The notes below the pieces were generated by a model, which was given only the letters and a program-made list of their open reading frames with translations, was not told the DNA's origin and searched no databases. 64,000 nucleotides of DNA. It comes from Cadophora sp. MPI-SDFR-AT-0126 (taxonomy: Eukaryota; Ascomycota; Leotiomycetes; Helotiales; Ploettnerulaceae). Positions 22,558-33,517 of the stretch are shown here, one piece after another (the first letter of the stretch is position 1; every line of letters starts with the position of its first letter). Location: contig JAGMVK010000020.1 of assembly GCA_020747065.1 (NCBI GenBank), positions 1,116,001 to 1,180,000 on the forward strand, written 5' to 3'. The translations under genes were made by a program, and so were the position numbers.

Positions 22558-25500
22558 ATGCGGACCTCAACTCTGGCTCTTCGTGGCCTCGGCTTCCTTT
22601 CATTTCTCGCGCCTGCCAGCGCCGACGACAACGTCAGTACTTTGGGCCGACGACAAGCCCCTCCAGCTGGCACCTTCGTAGTTGGTACACCAACAACTGT
22701 CTACGCAAACCCAAACTCTGGTGTCCCTGGCACAATAGCCGATTTGGCCTACACGCAGCAACAAATAACCTTCACTGCTCTGACAAATTCCGCCATCCTC
22801 ACTATCAGCGCTCAAAATGATGGCCTCTTCAGCTACGATGATTTCTCAGTAGTGAAGCTCGACGATACTGTCAACATCGTCGGAAACCCGGGGTTTGAAA
22901 CTGGGTCCCTGTTACCCTGGTACAGTGTTTCTGGGCCTGGTAATGCAATCCCCGATGCTGGCGCAGGAAATGTGTTCACGGGTACCTACGGGCTTGTTGT
23001 CGATGCGACAGCTGGATCAACTGAGGTGGTCGCCCAAGTTCTCTCCACAACCGCGAATACTGTGTACACTGTCAGTTTCTGGGTTCGCTCAGTTGGAAGT
23101 ACAAACGCTGTTACCACTGTTACAATTCAAAGCCAGATCGAACCTCCGACCATTATTGGGCTCACCCCAGAGACAGACAACGGACCATCTAGTACAGATG
23201 GTCAGACAACTATATCAAATCCAGTCCTGGTGGGAACAGGTGATTTCGCAACTCAGATCGAGATCAGTGTCAATGGCGCAGTGATCGGTTTCGCCACACC
23301 CCTTGCAGACGGAACTTTCACCTACCAATTACCGAACTTGGCAGCTGGCACGTCATCAGTTACTGTTACCGGGATATCAAGCTTCGACGGCACGAGAACA
23401 CCAACAACAGCACCTTATACCATCGTCTTCTCGCCTGTCATTCCAACAATTGCTCTTGACCCTGCATCCGACTCCGGGAACCCAGGAGATGGCATTACAT
23501 CCCAAACATCAATAACCCTCACCGGAACAGCTACAGGCGGTAGTTCTATAAATCTTCTCGATTCAGGGGTAGTGGTAACCAGTGGGGGAGCCAACCTCGA
23601 CGGAACATGGTCCATAACCATATTTCCAACAATTGGCACCCACAGTTATAGGATCATCAATGTTCCTGATACCTATGGTCTGGGACCATCATTGCCATTG
23701 GCTCTCAACATTGTGGCAGTACCAGACCCACCTGTCTTGACGGGTCTCGATCCAGCTTCGGATGATGGGACCCCAGGAGATTTAGCGACTTCCATCTTGA
23801 CTCCTATAATCCTTGGTACAGCTTTAGTCGGCTCGAATGTCGTGTTGTTCGACGGAAACAATGCTCAAATTGGAAGTGGTATCGCTGACGGCGTCGGAAA
23901 CTTCGCTATCACAACTTCACCTTTGGCCCTAGGATCTCAGTCTATCTATGGACAGCAGACTGATACTAACGGCGAAATCTCCGGCACGGGCACGTCTATC
24001 TTTTTCTTTATCGTACCCGAGACCCCAGTGATCACAGCTTTAGTTCCATCTCTCGGGACCAATGTCAATGGGGATCCCACCACCAGTTCTCTCCAACCTA
24101 CACTAGAGGGAACTAGTTCGCCAGCTGTGGTTGTCGAGATATACGAAAACGGCGCGTATGTAGGCGCCGGCGACACTAACCCTAATGGGGCCTTTTCAGC
24201 TACTTTCTTTTCGCCATTGGCTCTGGGATTACACACGTTCATCGCGCGGGCTTCCTCAACCGCCGGCTTTGTGTCAGAAAATACCCAACCATTTACCATT
24301 GAAGTGGTTGAACCCTCTGCTTCAAGCTCTGAAGTGCTCTCTTCTACCGTGTCGTCTGAAAGTCCTTCGTCTACATCTATTGAGTCTTCCATCACACTAT
24401 CTGAAGCTACGCAGTCTAGCGTATCGGAATCTTCGACTGCTTCGAGTGACATTATCACATCAACATCTGCTGAGACTTTCTCTACGGGGTCATTTTCAGA
24501 GTCATCGACGCTTTCAGCTAGTACTCCTTTGACTACCTCCGCTGAGTCATTCTCGTCTCTGTTCTCCTCAGAGACTTCCGAATCAGCCTCCACTTCCACA
24601 GATGTTTCGACCCCGCCAGCCACTGCCGTTTCAACGGGAGATTTGTTCTCATCGTCAATCCTACCATCGGACTCGGCTAGCTCTGTTGCAACAGGTTCAG
24701 CAAACTCGCAAACCTCAGTACCAACGGTTACTAGCAGTATTGTGGATAATACCGAAACTTTATCCAGCAGCTCAGTCCCCGCTCCAACAGCAAGCATTCC
24801 TACCGAGACGACAGAAGTCGATACCTCTTCCACACAAGGCTTCTCTACGATGTCTTGGTCCAACTCGTCAATTCCATTGCCATCAGCTACATCTGAGGAG
24901 CTGGAAACATCGGTCCCGACTGTTGTGCCAACCTTCCAGCCGACAACCGAGGTACCATCACCACAATCGTCCTTTGAGGTGTCTGCATCTCTCACTGCAT
25001 CTTCACCGACGCTGTCAGGCTCCGTATCATCGCCCGTTGAGTCCTCAGTATCGTCATCCGGCTCCGTCATCTCATCATCGTTGGCCGAGACCTCACCACT
25101 ACAATCGGGCACTGATATTCCCACGGCATTTACAGCACCTTCAGCAACCTTGTCAAGCTCGGAATCAGCAACCTCGGAAACTGTGACACCATCTCTTCCC
25201 CCAAGTGCACCATTCTTCCTGGTCGTCCAGGCTGCACCAGGCTTGAAGAAGCGTCAAGTGACAAGTGGATCCTCTTATCTGTCGCTGGTGAATGGTCAGC
25301 TGGTTGCAACCCGATCGTGTACCGAGCTACCACCAGTGTCATTCACGATCGATAATGATCGTTTGGCAATCGATGATACTTTTGCTACTACCACCACGGC
25401 ACTGGTTCTCGATCCTGGCTTTTCTCCGATTCAGTTCCAGAGTGCCCAAGGTCCTGCAGATATCCAGACCGTCTTTTCCATAGATCCTACTCTGGGAAGC

Positions 25501-26655
25501 TTATCCTGGACTGACGCAACTTTCCTCAATTCCAATGCTCAGTTTTGCTTATTGAACAATGTTCTGGTGGCTGCTTACACAGTTTCTGTATCTTCTATTG
25601 CAGGCTGTGTCCCTGTTGTTGTGATCCGCAGCTTTGACGGTATGTAAACTTGAGTCGCGAAACTGCGCTTTTGAAGCTAACAAGACCACAGTATGCTCAA
25701 ACGCGACAACTTCCAGCACATCCACTTTGCCTGGAACCTCAACAGCTAACCCGTCAGCCACGAGCACAAGCGGATCAGGCCCTGTAACAACCGGTGTATC
25801 AATCATCGTGGGTGTGGAGATTACTATCCAGATTACAATCATCAACATCAATATTGTGATCAATGGCGTACTTGGTGAGTGCTCAAGAATATTTCATCTT
25901 CGAACTATGATCGCTAATGCATCAAAGTCCCCACTACGAAGACCGAGACCCAAACAATCACATCGCCTCTCATCGCCACCCCCGCGCCCTCAGTTGGCAC
26001 TTCTGTCATAAATGGCAAGACTGGTAAGAATTGAGTATCGCAATAACCTAGTGCCGTGCTTACATCTCAAATAGAATACTTCACAACTACTGTGGCTTGT
26101 GGAATATGTCAGTGCCAAGGGGCTGTCCCAGGCGAGATCACAGCTTATCGAGTAAGTTCTTCTCAACCAGCTTCTCCAGCTTCTAGGAATATTCACTGAT
26201 GATTGTGTTAGACCGTCACTGTTTGCCCCACATGCAAACCTACTCCTGTTAACCCTGTGGTTGAGACCATCGTCCCATGTGGAAAGTGTCAACCATTGAT
26301 TCCTGGTCCTTCTGGTCCTAGCGATCAAACTAAGGGCGGAGCTCTACATGGCAACCCTTATACTGAGTATGTACCTGCTGGCCCAGGTATTCAGCCAGCA
26401 CCACCTGCCCCTGTCAATCCGGGAGGAAAGTCACCAGATGTGTCAAAACCAGAGGGAGCAGGAACAGTTCCTGTTGTAGGCGCTCCTCCTGCAGGCACTT
26501 CCCCTAACCCATCCACGCCCTCGCAGAGCGATGTCACTGGGACGACTGTAAAGGGTCAACCCGAGAAGCCAGTGGAATATACTGGTGGGGCGGCTACATT
26601 TGGTCCAACAAGCGCAATCTTTGGGATTCTGGTTAGCATTTTGCTTTTGATTTAG
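22558..26655 (+). CDS. GPI-type cell-surface protein with four Ig-like repeats and a Ser/Thr stalk, 1293 aa
   Basis: Exons are 22558-25639, 25692-25874, 25928-26023, 26075-26151 and 26212-26655, all in phase. A signal peptide (about 1-22) is followed by a sandwich-like module with NPGFETGSLLPWYSVSG, resembling carbohydrate-binding or DUF642-type folds. Four repeats of 95-98 residues start near 194, 292, 387 and 485. Each opens with P-x-I-x2-L-x-P and then a GD-type loop and TLTGTA-like strand (LDPASDSGNPGDG, LDPASDDGTPGDL), as in bacterial Ig-like adhesin repeats. A stalk rich in Ser/Thr (about 584-890) should be O-glycosylated. Cys pairs CGICQC, CPTC and CGKC lie near the end, and the C-terminus (TSAIFGILVSILLLI) fits GPI attachment. 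It is probably an adhesin or wall protein. The ligand is unknown. Confidence 0.82.
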
Positions 26656-26916
26656 TAGTTGAGTAGTTGAAGATTGACGTTATAGTAGAAGTACCTTGAG
26701 TACGCTTAACTTACACTTGACCTTTTTTCCTTTGTACTTAGATATATTCTCTTATAGTATCTTTAATAAAGTTAAGAATTATTACTTATTTCCAAGTAAC
26801 GTGATTAACTTCTTTGATTTCGCTTCTACTAAAAATCTACTTTAATCTTATAATTCAACTCTTACATAATTTATCAAATTATTGTGGGAGTGCTCAAACA
26901 CGATGTAAATATAGTT

Positions 26917-29372
26917 CTAGAAGGAAGCACGCCTCTGCCAGTTGCTGGCCTGTTTCAACCTTTCGGACAAACTGATCGCCTCGGGGCTCACAGGCTGAAC
27001 TCTGTCTGCCTCATCGCTGTCGCCCATAGACGTCGTTGTTGTTTCTGCCACATGGACGCGAAGATCTTCATCTATGTCTTGAGCTCTTGGAGCTGAGCTT
27101 GCACTCAGATCTTGGGCCACGATAAGGGAACCGGTTGCAAGCTTGCTGCCCGAATCATTCCTCTTGCCACCACGACTTGCAATATCCACCTCGCTTCCTC
27201 TACCTCTCGCAGATGGTTCCCTCATCTTCTCCGGAAGTACCCATTTCTCCCAGCCCTCTTTACGCCTGACCTTTTCGTCCCCTCCAGCGGACGTCCGGTA
27301 TTCTACAAGATTAGACTCTTTACACACGGCTCGCAAGACATCAAGATCAAACATTAGTGCTTTGATTCCTCTGAGAGTTGCGATGAATATCAAATGAATG
27401 AATCCTTCGGAGTCCATGTGCTTGCGTATCTGAAGTTTGTCCTCCAACAGGCTCTCTGAAGAGAACCAAAAGTTTCTGAAGTTGTATTAGTTTAATGCCC
27501 TGGTTCCGTAGGAATAAAATCATGGCTGGGACTTGGAACTTACAGCATCACCTCGATGAGAGGGCGCGACTTGTTCGTGTTGAACTTTTGAACTGCTGGA
27601 CCAAATACATCGGAATACAGGTTCAGACCTTTCCCGATATTCTCACGCTCGACGATGCTAGCGTCTTCCTCGGCAGGCTTCGCAGTTTGCGCCATATGAG
27701 GTGCATGCTCCATTATACCCTGGCCGTCTCCTATGAGGAGCGGTGGGGACTTGACTGCAGATACTCTTTTCACGATATCCTCGATGGTTGGCATGAATGG
27801 CGGTGGGGGTAATACTTTACGACCACCAGGGTAATAATCGTCGTACTTGTCTCGCATCCACCAAGCGTCTTGAGCCTCGTCATCTAGCAAGAGAGCGTTT
27901 CCCCACCACTTACTCACCCCCGAATGTAGCAAAACCACTTTTCTGAAGCGTCCATACGGTGGAGAGTCATACCAGTCAGAGCTGTAGTAGTAAGAGTTTC
28001 CTTCGGTTGGCTGACCCTTCACAAGAGAGGATATGCTGCTGTCAAAAAGGCGAAGCTTTGCCCTTGTGGCTTTCTCTTCACGTTGTCTCCTCTGGTTCCT
28101 GCGAGTCTTTTCAATCCATGGTCGGGTCTTTTCCTTCGGTTTTCTGAAAAAATATGCAGCTCCGAGCTGGATCATAGAAGATCGCATGGTACTAATGTTG
28201 GTAACCGGATCACTCGTGAATGACGTGAGGGATAGATTGTGTGGATAGAATTTTGAGAGTTCACTCATAGTGATAAGTTGATCCTTGCTATCTGATTCTT
28301 GTGTCAGCACAACCTACGCCTTTTCCAGAGATCTCAGCATACCATGATGGTCGGGTTGGAAGTGATGCTCATGTGCCGCAGCAACTGAATCGTCATTGAC
28401 TGATAAAGTAGGAGTAGCAGAAGGCATATAACCGCGAAGAAGAGTTTTTGCGTGATTGACATTCGCTGTGTGCGACCCCAGAAATGTGCCGTCACCCGGC
28501 TCCGCATACGAACGAGGAACATCGTCCACGTTCCTGGTGGGAATGTGGCCAAGAGATTTGCCTTGAGACTCGGGATATCGAAGTATCAGGAAAACAAAAT
28601 GGCCCTCTTGGTATGAGTCGCGAAATCTGCGTCGCTTCTTCCATTCTCGGCAATTCCGCCTCACGTGGTGCTTCTCTACTGCATTCCGTTGATGGAAGGA
28701 GTACACTCGGACCTCAAAGATCGTCCCGCTGGTAAGTTGCACAGCTTCGTACCCTTGGCCATACTTATCGCCAGCCCCGGTCCGCTTAAGCTGGAGTTGT
28801 GGATATTGAACTGTGTTGATGACTTTGTCGACAAGACCTAACACGTTTTGTCGTTCTTGGCTGTCGGGCAGAAATGGTTCTGATGCTGAGTGGAGGGAGT
28901 CGTCTTTTTCAAGCTGCGATACTTTGCTTTTAGGTTTGAAGTTGGATGACTTATGACCAGTCGGTCGGGGGGGCCCAGCGGGTTTCGATGTGCCATGAGA
29001 GCTTTTAGCGTTGGGGTCAGAAGCATTTGTAGTTGCGGTAGACAGTGACTGGGCTCTCCTGTTTTTGGTGGACTTTCGTGGCTTTTCAGACAGTGAGCTC
29101 GAGATGGGGCGGATAACTTGGGGAAGTAAGGGCCATTCTGTGTCACTATCCAGTTCCTTTGATCCCGGCAAGTCCGTACGTGCTGTAGAGCTCTCAAACA
29201 TTGGCGTGGGAGGGTGGATTCGAGCTTTGCCAGACAACCCGGACCTAAACTCCTGGGTCGTTTTCTAGATGTCGTTATTGAAATCCACTTCTAGCTCGCT
29301 GTCATCGACACAAACCTCACCAAGCGTTTTTCTCTGCCTCAGAGCAGAATTGCGAAACCGAAAGCCGTCCAT
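26917..29372 (-). CDS. La-motif (LARP) RNA-binding protein, 761 aa
   Basis: Exons are 29372-29316, 29264-28343, 28291-27544 and 27475-26917. The introns are 51, 51 and 68 bases and all joins are in phase. The first exon (MDGFRFRNSALRQRKTLGE) is inferred: the frame is blocked by TAG just upstream of the second exon, and GTTTGT...CATCTAG removes it. The protein has a disordered, basic N-terminal half. A La motif spans about 565-630: NFWFSSESLLEDKLQIRKHM, then GFIHLIFIATLRGIKALMFD, as in QIEYYFS-type LARP1/Sro9 domains. EGWEKWVLPEKMR follows, typical of fungal LARPs. The motif sits in the C-terminal third and no RRM is visible. It probably binds mRNA in the cytoplasm and influences translation or stability. 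Confidence 0.8.
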
Positions 29373-30075
29373 GGACACCTGCAGCTCAGTTCAATCAAAT
29401 AAAGGGACCCAAGCCAACAATTCAATTTATTTAGGAATCATAGGCTTTAGGATTTGAGAAGAAGTAGGGCAAAATATCTGAAAGTTTGGATGTGGAGGCA
29501 GCAAGACGGAAAGTTCAGGTGGCTCACAAGGCTGCCAAGATTGCTTGAGACTTTCTGACACTATGCCGTGGTTCGTTCTGACAAACTATCAGACAGTTTT
29601 CGGTGAGACCGCTCAGCTGAGAATGCATGGAGACTCGCCGCAGGGCTTGCCGCTGCGACGCAGACCTGGAAGGCAGGCTGCGTGTTGGCAGCTCTTCATT
29701 GGCCATCCTCTGCCGTAGACCCTGCATTCAACGCCCGACCACATCACAACACCATCCCGTCAGCGCCACAATCTCAATTTTTGAGGCCGTTCACGTGGGA
29801 AATGTTTGGCTCGCCACGGGACGGGTGTGCCGGGGGAGGATTATTGAGGTTAAGTACGGCTCTTCCCTCCAGCGTATGTGCGACCCCCAAACCACTTCAC
29901 GATCAACACCTGTGGACCCAAAAAAAGCTCCGACCGGACGGGGCATAAACAACTTTCTGGGGACGGCATCTAGTCCCCAGCTAGCACATTTCTGAGCGAT
30001 GTTACAGTGATCGACAGCCCTCACGACGCTTTGGAACACCGCCTGCCTCTGTATTCACCCACCATCCAGATCAAT
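29373..30075. promoter_or_regulatory. divergent intergenic region between the LARP and C2H2 genes
   Basis: No gene was seen in this 0.7-kb interval, which must hold both promoters. Short ORFs here lack family features. Confidence 0.4.
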
Positions 30076-30720
30076 ATGACCCCGACCCCTATGAATCCTG
30101 GGTCCGATCAGGTTCATCGCCTAGTGATTTTCTTTCTCTCAGTCCCTTATACTCGACATCTGATTGTGTACCTTCTGATTACCCTTTTGATGAATTTCTT
30201 TGTCAACAGGGTGGATTGGACGGAAGCATTTTCAATCTGCCATATCTGCCATCGAATCTGGTCGAGGACGATTCCTCTCAGCCATCTCCAAACAGCTCAT
30301 TGCCATCGCTCGGAAGCGAAGACTCCCCTGCTCAGCAGAGTGATGATAGGTCAGCGGAGAGCGTGGTTCAAAATCATGATTTCGCTAATATTACTCAGTG
30401 GTCACAATCAAGTCGATGCAAATGTATCCAGACCCCCCAAGCGACATCATTGTCCCCACTGCAACCTCAAGTTCACGTACCCGAGAGAGGTTGAGCGCCA
30501 CAAGAACTCCCTGCACGCAGCGGAGTTGGACAGCCAAACCAGGTTCTACTGTGACCATACTGGATGCAAGTATGCGCCCGGTGGGACCAAGGACGGATGG
30601 CCTCGCAAGGACAACCTGGACAGACACAATCGAACATATCAACTCAAACTGGAACGAAAGAAAAACGCTGGGCGGCGAAGGAAATCTCCAACATCTGGGA
30701 TGGAGGATATAGAGCCGTAG
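30076..30720 (+). CDS. C2H2 zinc-finger protein, about 165 aa, 3' end uncertain
   Basis: Exons are 30076-30111, 30210-30349 and 30399-30720. Intron 2 (30350-30398, GTCAGC...GCTAATATTACTCAG) is convincing because it joins the acidic part (NLVEDDSSQPSPNSSLPSL) to the fingers in frame. Intron 1 (GTTCAT...CAACAG) is weaker. Finger 1 is complete: CPHCNLKFTYPREVERHKNS then LH. Finger 2 (CDHTGC...GWPRKDNLDRH) has the fungal RKDNLxRH core but lacks a clear second His, because Tyr occupies the usual spacing. A coding-like acidic stretch at about 30937-31071 may be a further exon. It is likely a small DNA-binding regulator, possibly truncated. Confidence 0.6.
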   Translation: MTPTPMNPGSDQVHRLVIFFLSVPYTRHLIVYLLITLLMNFFVNRVDWTEAFSICHICHRIWSRTIPLSHLQTAHCHRSEAKTPLLSRVMIGQRRAWFKIMISLILLSGHNQVDANVSRPPKRHHCPHCNLKFTYPREVERHKNSLHAAELDSQTRFYCDHTGCKYAPGGTKDGWPRKDNLDRHNRTYQLKLERKKNAGRRRKSPTSGMEDIEP

Positions 30721-30936
30721 ACGGACGCACAACTGCACATCGCCATGCGTCGTGTGAGAATGGCCAACACCTTCGGTCGAAGGGCATACACATCCGTGGC
30801 CCAACTGTCTTGCGCTGCTATGCTTGATGTTGGAAAGGTTGCCGGGCTTTCAGCGGTTGCACCTCACCGGTGCTTATGCTGAATGAGTCCTCCAACCCCA
30901 AGATATCGCGGGGCGAGCCTCGATATAAACCACGGA

Positions 30937-31071
30937 TCAATTTTCGATCGACCCGTCCTCACACGATGACAATTACTTTCCATGGGATGCTTTTCAAAGC
31001 CTCGAACTCGAGGAACGACACTTGGAGATAGATGGCGATTGGAATTATAACAGCTTTTTGAGCAACGACAC
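30937..31071 (+). other. coding-like acidic segment, possible last exon of the C2H2 gene
   Basis: The frame reads DQFSIDPSSHDDNYFPWDAF followed by LELEERHLEIDGDWNYNSF, with a composition like the tails of fungal C2H2 regulators. It is open from about 30926 and runs directly into a 29-base poly(A) tract. No secure splice acceptor was found. It could be an exon, a decayed gene end, or chance. Confidence 0.35.
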
Positions 31072-31072
31072 A

Positions 31073-31100
<28 letters not shown>
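31072..31100. repeat. A29 homopolymer
   Basis: Twenty-nine consecutive A interrupt an otherwise GC-balanced region. It lies at the end of the acidic coding-like segment. It may be a slippage tract or the tail of a retrocopied insertion. I saw no target-site duplication. Confidence 0.95.
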
Positions 31101-31103
<3 letters not shown>

Positions 31104-32549
31104 TCCTCGGCATGGCAGAAGCCTCTTCGTGGCGCCGAGGACCAGTACTTAGGAACCGAAGGAATACCCGACGACTACTTTGGAAGCTAATAACTGTCAC
31201 ATGTTGGAGGAATAGTATACGAATTGGGGGTAGTGGAGAGTTGACGGCAGGGGGAGAGAGAGGACTCTTACGAGTTTGAAGAAGACGGACAGGTCATGGA
31301 TTATGGTGTTCTATAATAGAGCGACAGAAATGGTTTGTTCGTTGATGCACACTTGATATAATCTTTCAAGATGAAGATAATGAAGATACTTGTATATATA
31401 GTCAAGACTCAATGTATCTGTACATGCGGCGGGTTTGTGTTCTTATTGTATTCACTTCATAATCCTGTTGGTACATGTCCCGTGGACATCGTCCATGTGT
31501 AAGTGTTCTCAATGTTTCCCACTACTAGGGTACGTGGAACCTCTTCGAGCTTCGCATTACCCTTATGCCATCCTTTTATATAGTTTCTCGGAGTCTCTTT
31601 CTTACAAACAGTAGACAGACTAAGACCTCTACCTTTTGTACCTTGCTCATTAGTATCAACCCTGCCCGAACTATCAAACCCAACTTTCCTTTTCACCTTG
31701 TCTTCGTTATTAACAACCCCTTTAAAATCAATAGACCATACTTCACATCACTCGATTTCCGGAAGTCAGATTACAACAAGGCTACTCCCCGCTGGCTTGA
31801 AATCCGTATCTCATTCAACGGGTTTGCTCGTTGTGCCATTCCGGCCGCATTAGTATCTTTGAGTGCAAGTGCTGTAAGTTGAGTACGAGTAAGCCTTCTG
31901 CAAACAAGACCCAGCTGGTCTCTTCAGTTTTGCCTGCTGTGCTAAATCTTACAGGATTCGGAAGGAGGGCTTCCTGGCTCATTGTATGTGCTCTGAAGGT
32001 ACGCGGACTTCATTTCCTTGACTATCTTGATCCTGTGACAGAAATTGAGGCCGTTCCAACCGAGCCTGGCAGGCTAAGCGAGAGCGACCCACCTCGCCCC
32101 TGAAACCCACTTACCGAACACTGTCTCGCCTAGGGCGTCACGATTCAGGAACACCAATAATCACCATCCACCGGCCTCAAATATTGTGGTCAGGCTGGGG
32201 GAGCTACGCTAAGAACATCGTTGATACTTGAAATCAAGCAGAATTTCGAGGCCGATGCCGCGTGCCAGGTCGGGCAGAGCTTGTTCGGTGTGTGACTACG
32301 GGTCTCAGTAATCGAGGCCGCTCGAGCATTATGCCAATCGAGCTGTACACGCGGAAGTGCTAAATCGTTGTCTGAAACTACGCAGTAGCAATCGTATGGT
32401 TGACCTCAATTTTTCTAGGACTATAGGAAAAGATATATATCGTGTAGAAAATACCTGCATAACACAAGCATCTCAGGTATCGACTCGAGTCAGCTTTTGC
32501 GTACCCTCCAAATCCGAGCGTCACTACAGATCACCATGGCTCAAGCTAC
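31101..32549. other. intergenic region, no gene supported
   Basis: Only short ORFs without recognisable features are present. The base composition is normal and not RIP-like. Confidence 0.45.
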
Positions 32550-33077
32550 TTGCCATATGGCAAAAATGTACCCCGCCTTACAAGTACCCCTTCCACACAT
32601 AAATGCGAAAGCGGCCAAGACGAAGGAGTGAGAACAGCCACAATCATTTGTTTCTTTTTTTCTTACTACATTGACCCTCAAAAGAAACGCACTAAACCTA
32701 TCAGCAGATCCTCCATTCGTGAGAGCTCTAGCAAAAGAACAAGACCTTCTCCGAGCTCCGCCTCAGCCACAGTATGTCACGGGACGTCGCCCAATCCTCA
32801 ATCTACCATATCCCAATTGGATTCACAAACCCTGAGTCGGAAGATGACAAGCTGGGGGACTGAGTGCGACCTTCGAGGACTTTCGACGGAAGATGTTGCA
32901 ATTAGCCATCCGGTTCCCGATTTGGCGTCACTTGGACCTCTGAGCTTAGATGAAGGTGTTCAGCAGTGTTCTGTCCACGAGGAAAGAGTCGCACAAGAGT
33001 TATTGCGTTTTGATGGGATACATTTTGGTCTGGTGGAAAAGTCGAACGAGGGAAGAGGATATGCTTCTGGATCTTAA
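32550..33077 (+). CDS. Possible hypothetical protein or 3' exon, up to 175 aa
   Basis: The frame is open for 175 codons but has no ATG near its beginning, so the true start is unknown. The C-terminal 80 residues look protein-like (TSWGTECDLRGLSTEDVAI, PDLASLGPLSLDEGVQQCSV), with a serine/arginine-rich stretch before them. I do not recognise the family. It could be the last exon of a small gene whose 5' part I cannot place. Confidence 0.3.
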   Translation: MPYGKNVPRLTSTPSTHKCESGQDEGVRTATIICFFFSYYIDPQKKRTKPISRSSIRESSSKRTRPSPSSASATVCHGTSPNPQSTISQLDSQTLSRKMTSWGTECDLRGLSTEDVAISHPVPDLASLGPLSLDEGVQQCSVHEERVAQELLRFDGIHFGLVEKSNEGRGYASGS

Positions 33078-33517
33078 CAAGGCTAGGTGTTGGACGGGTT
33101 TGGGTTATAAATGAAAAGACTTAGGTTTCTCTTTTAATTCTTGAAGAAATCTTAAGTAATACTATAATAAAGAGCTGTATTTAGAAAAGTCACTGATTTT
33201 GTCTCGAGTTTCATGAAAAGAATGTCAGGTGGGGTGTAAGCATTCTATGCTTGTCCTACACTCGAGCAGTCCTCGTTATCGCTACCTTTCAACCTTAATC
33301 GTCCTCTAAAAACTCTTGGTTCCTCCTTCTTGTGGCTTCCACCATTTTATATGAAGAAGGTATAAGATGATGAGTGTATTTCTCCCTGAAACTTTTGTCT
33401 CACTCCGTACCCTTAAGTAAGTGTCTCCTCGATCGTTCACACCTTTTGATCATAACATCTTGCATGAGACATTCTATTCAATTTTTATCGCAAACACAAC
33501 CCCCAAAACCTCAACCC

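Noticed and set aside
23946..25124. 392-codon open frame antisense to the surface-protein gene
   Set aside because: It mirrors the Ser/Thr-rich codon pattern of the sense strand, has no ATG-proximal signals or introns, and shows only low-complexity Asp/Ser/Val sequence.
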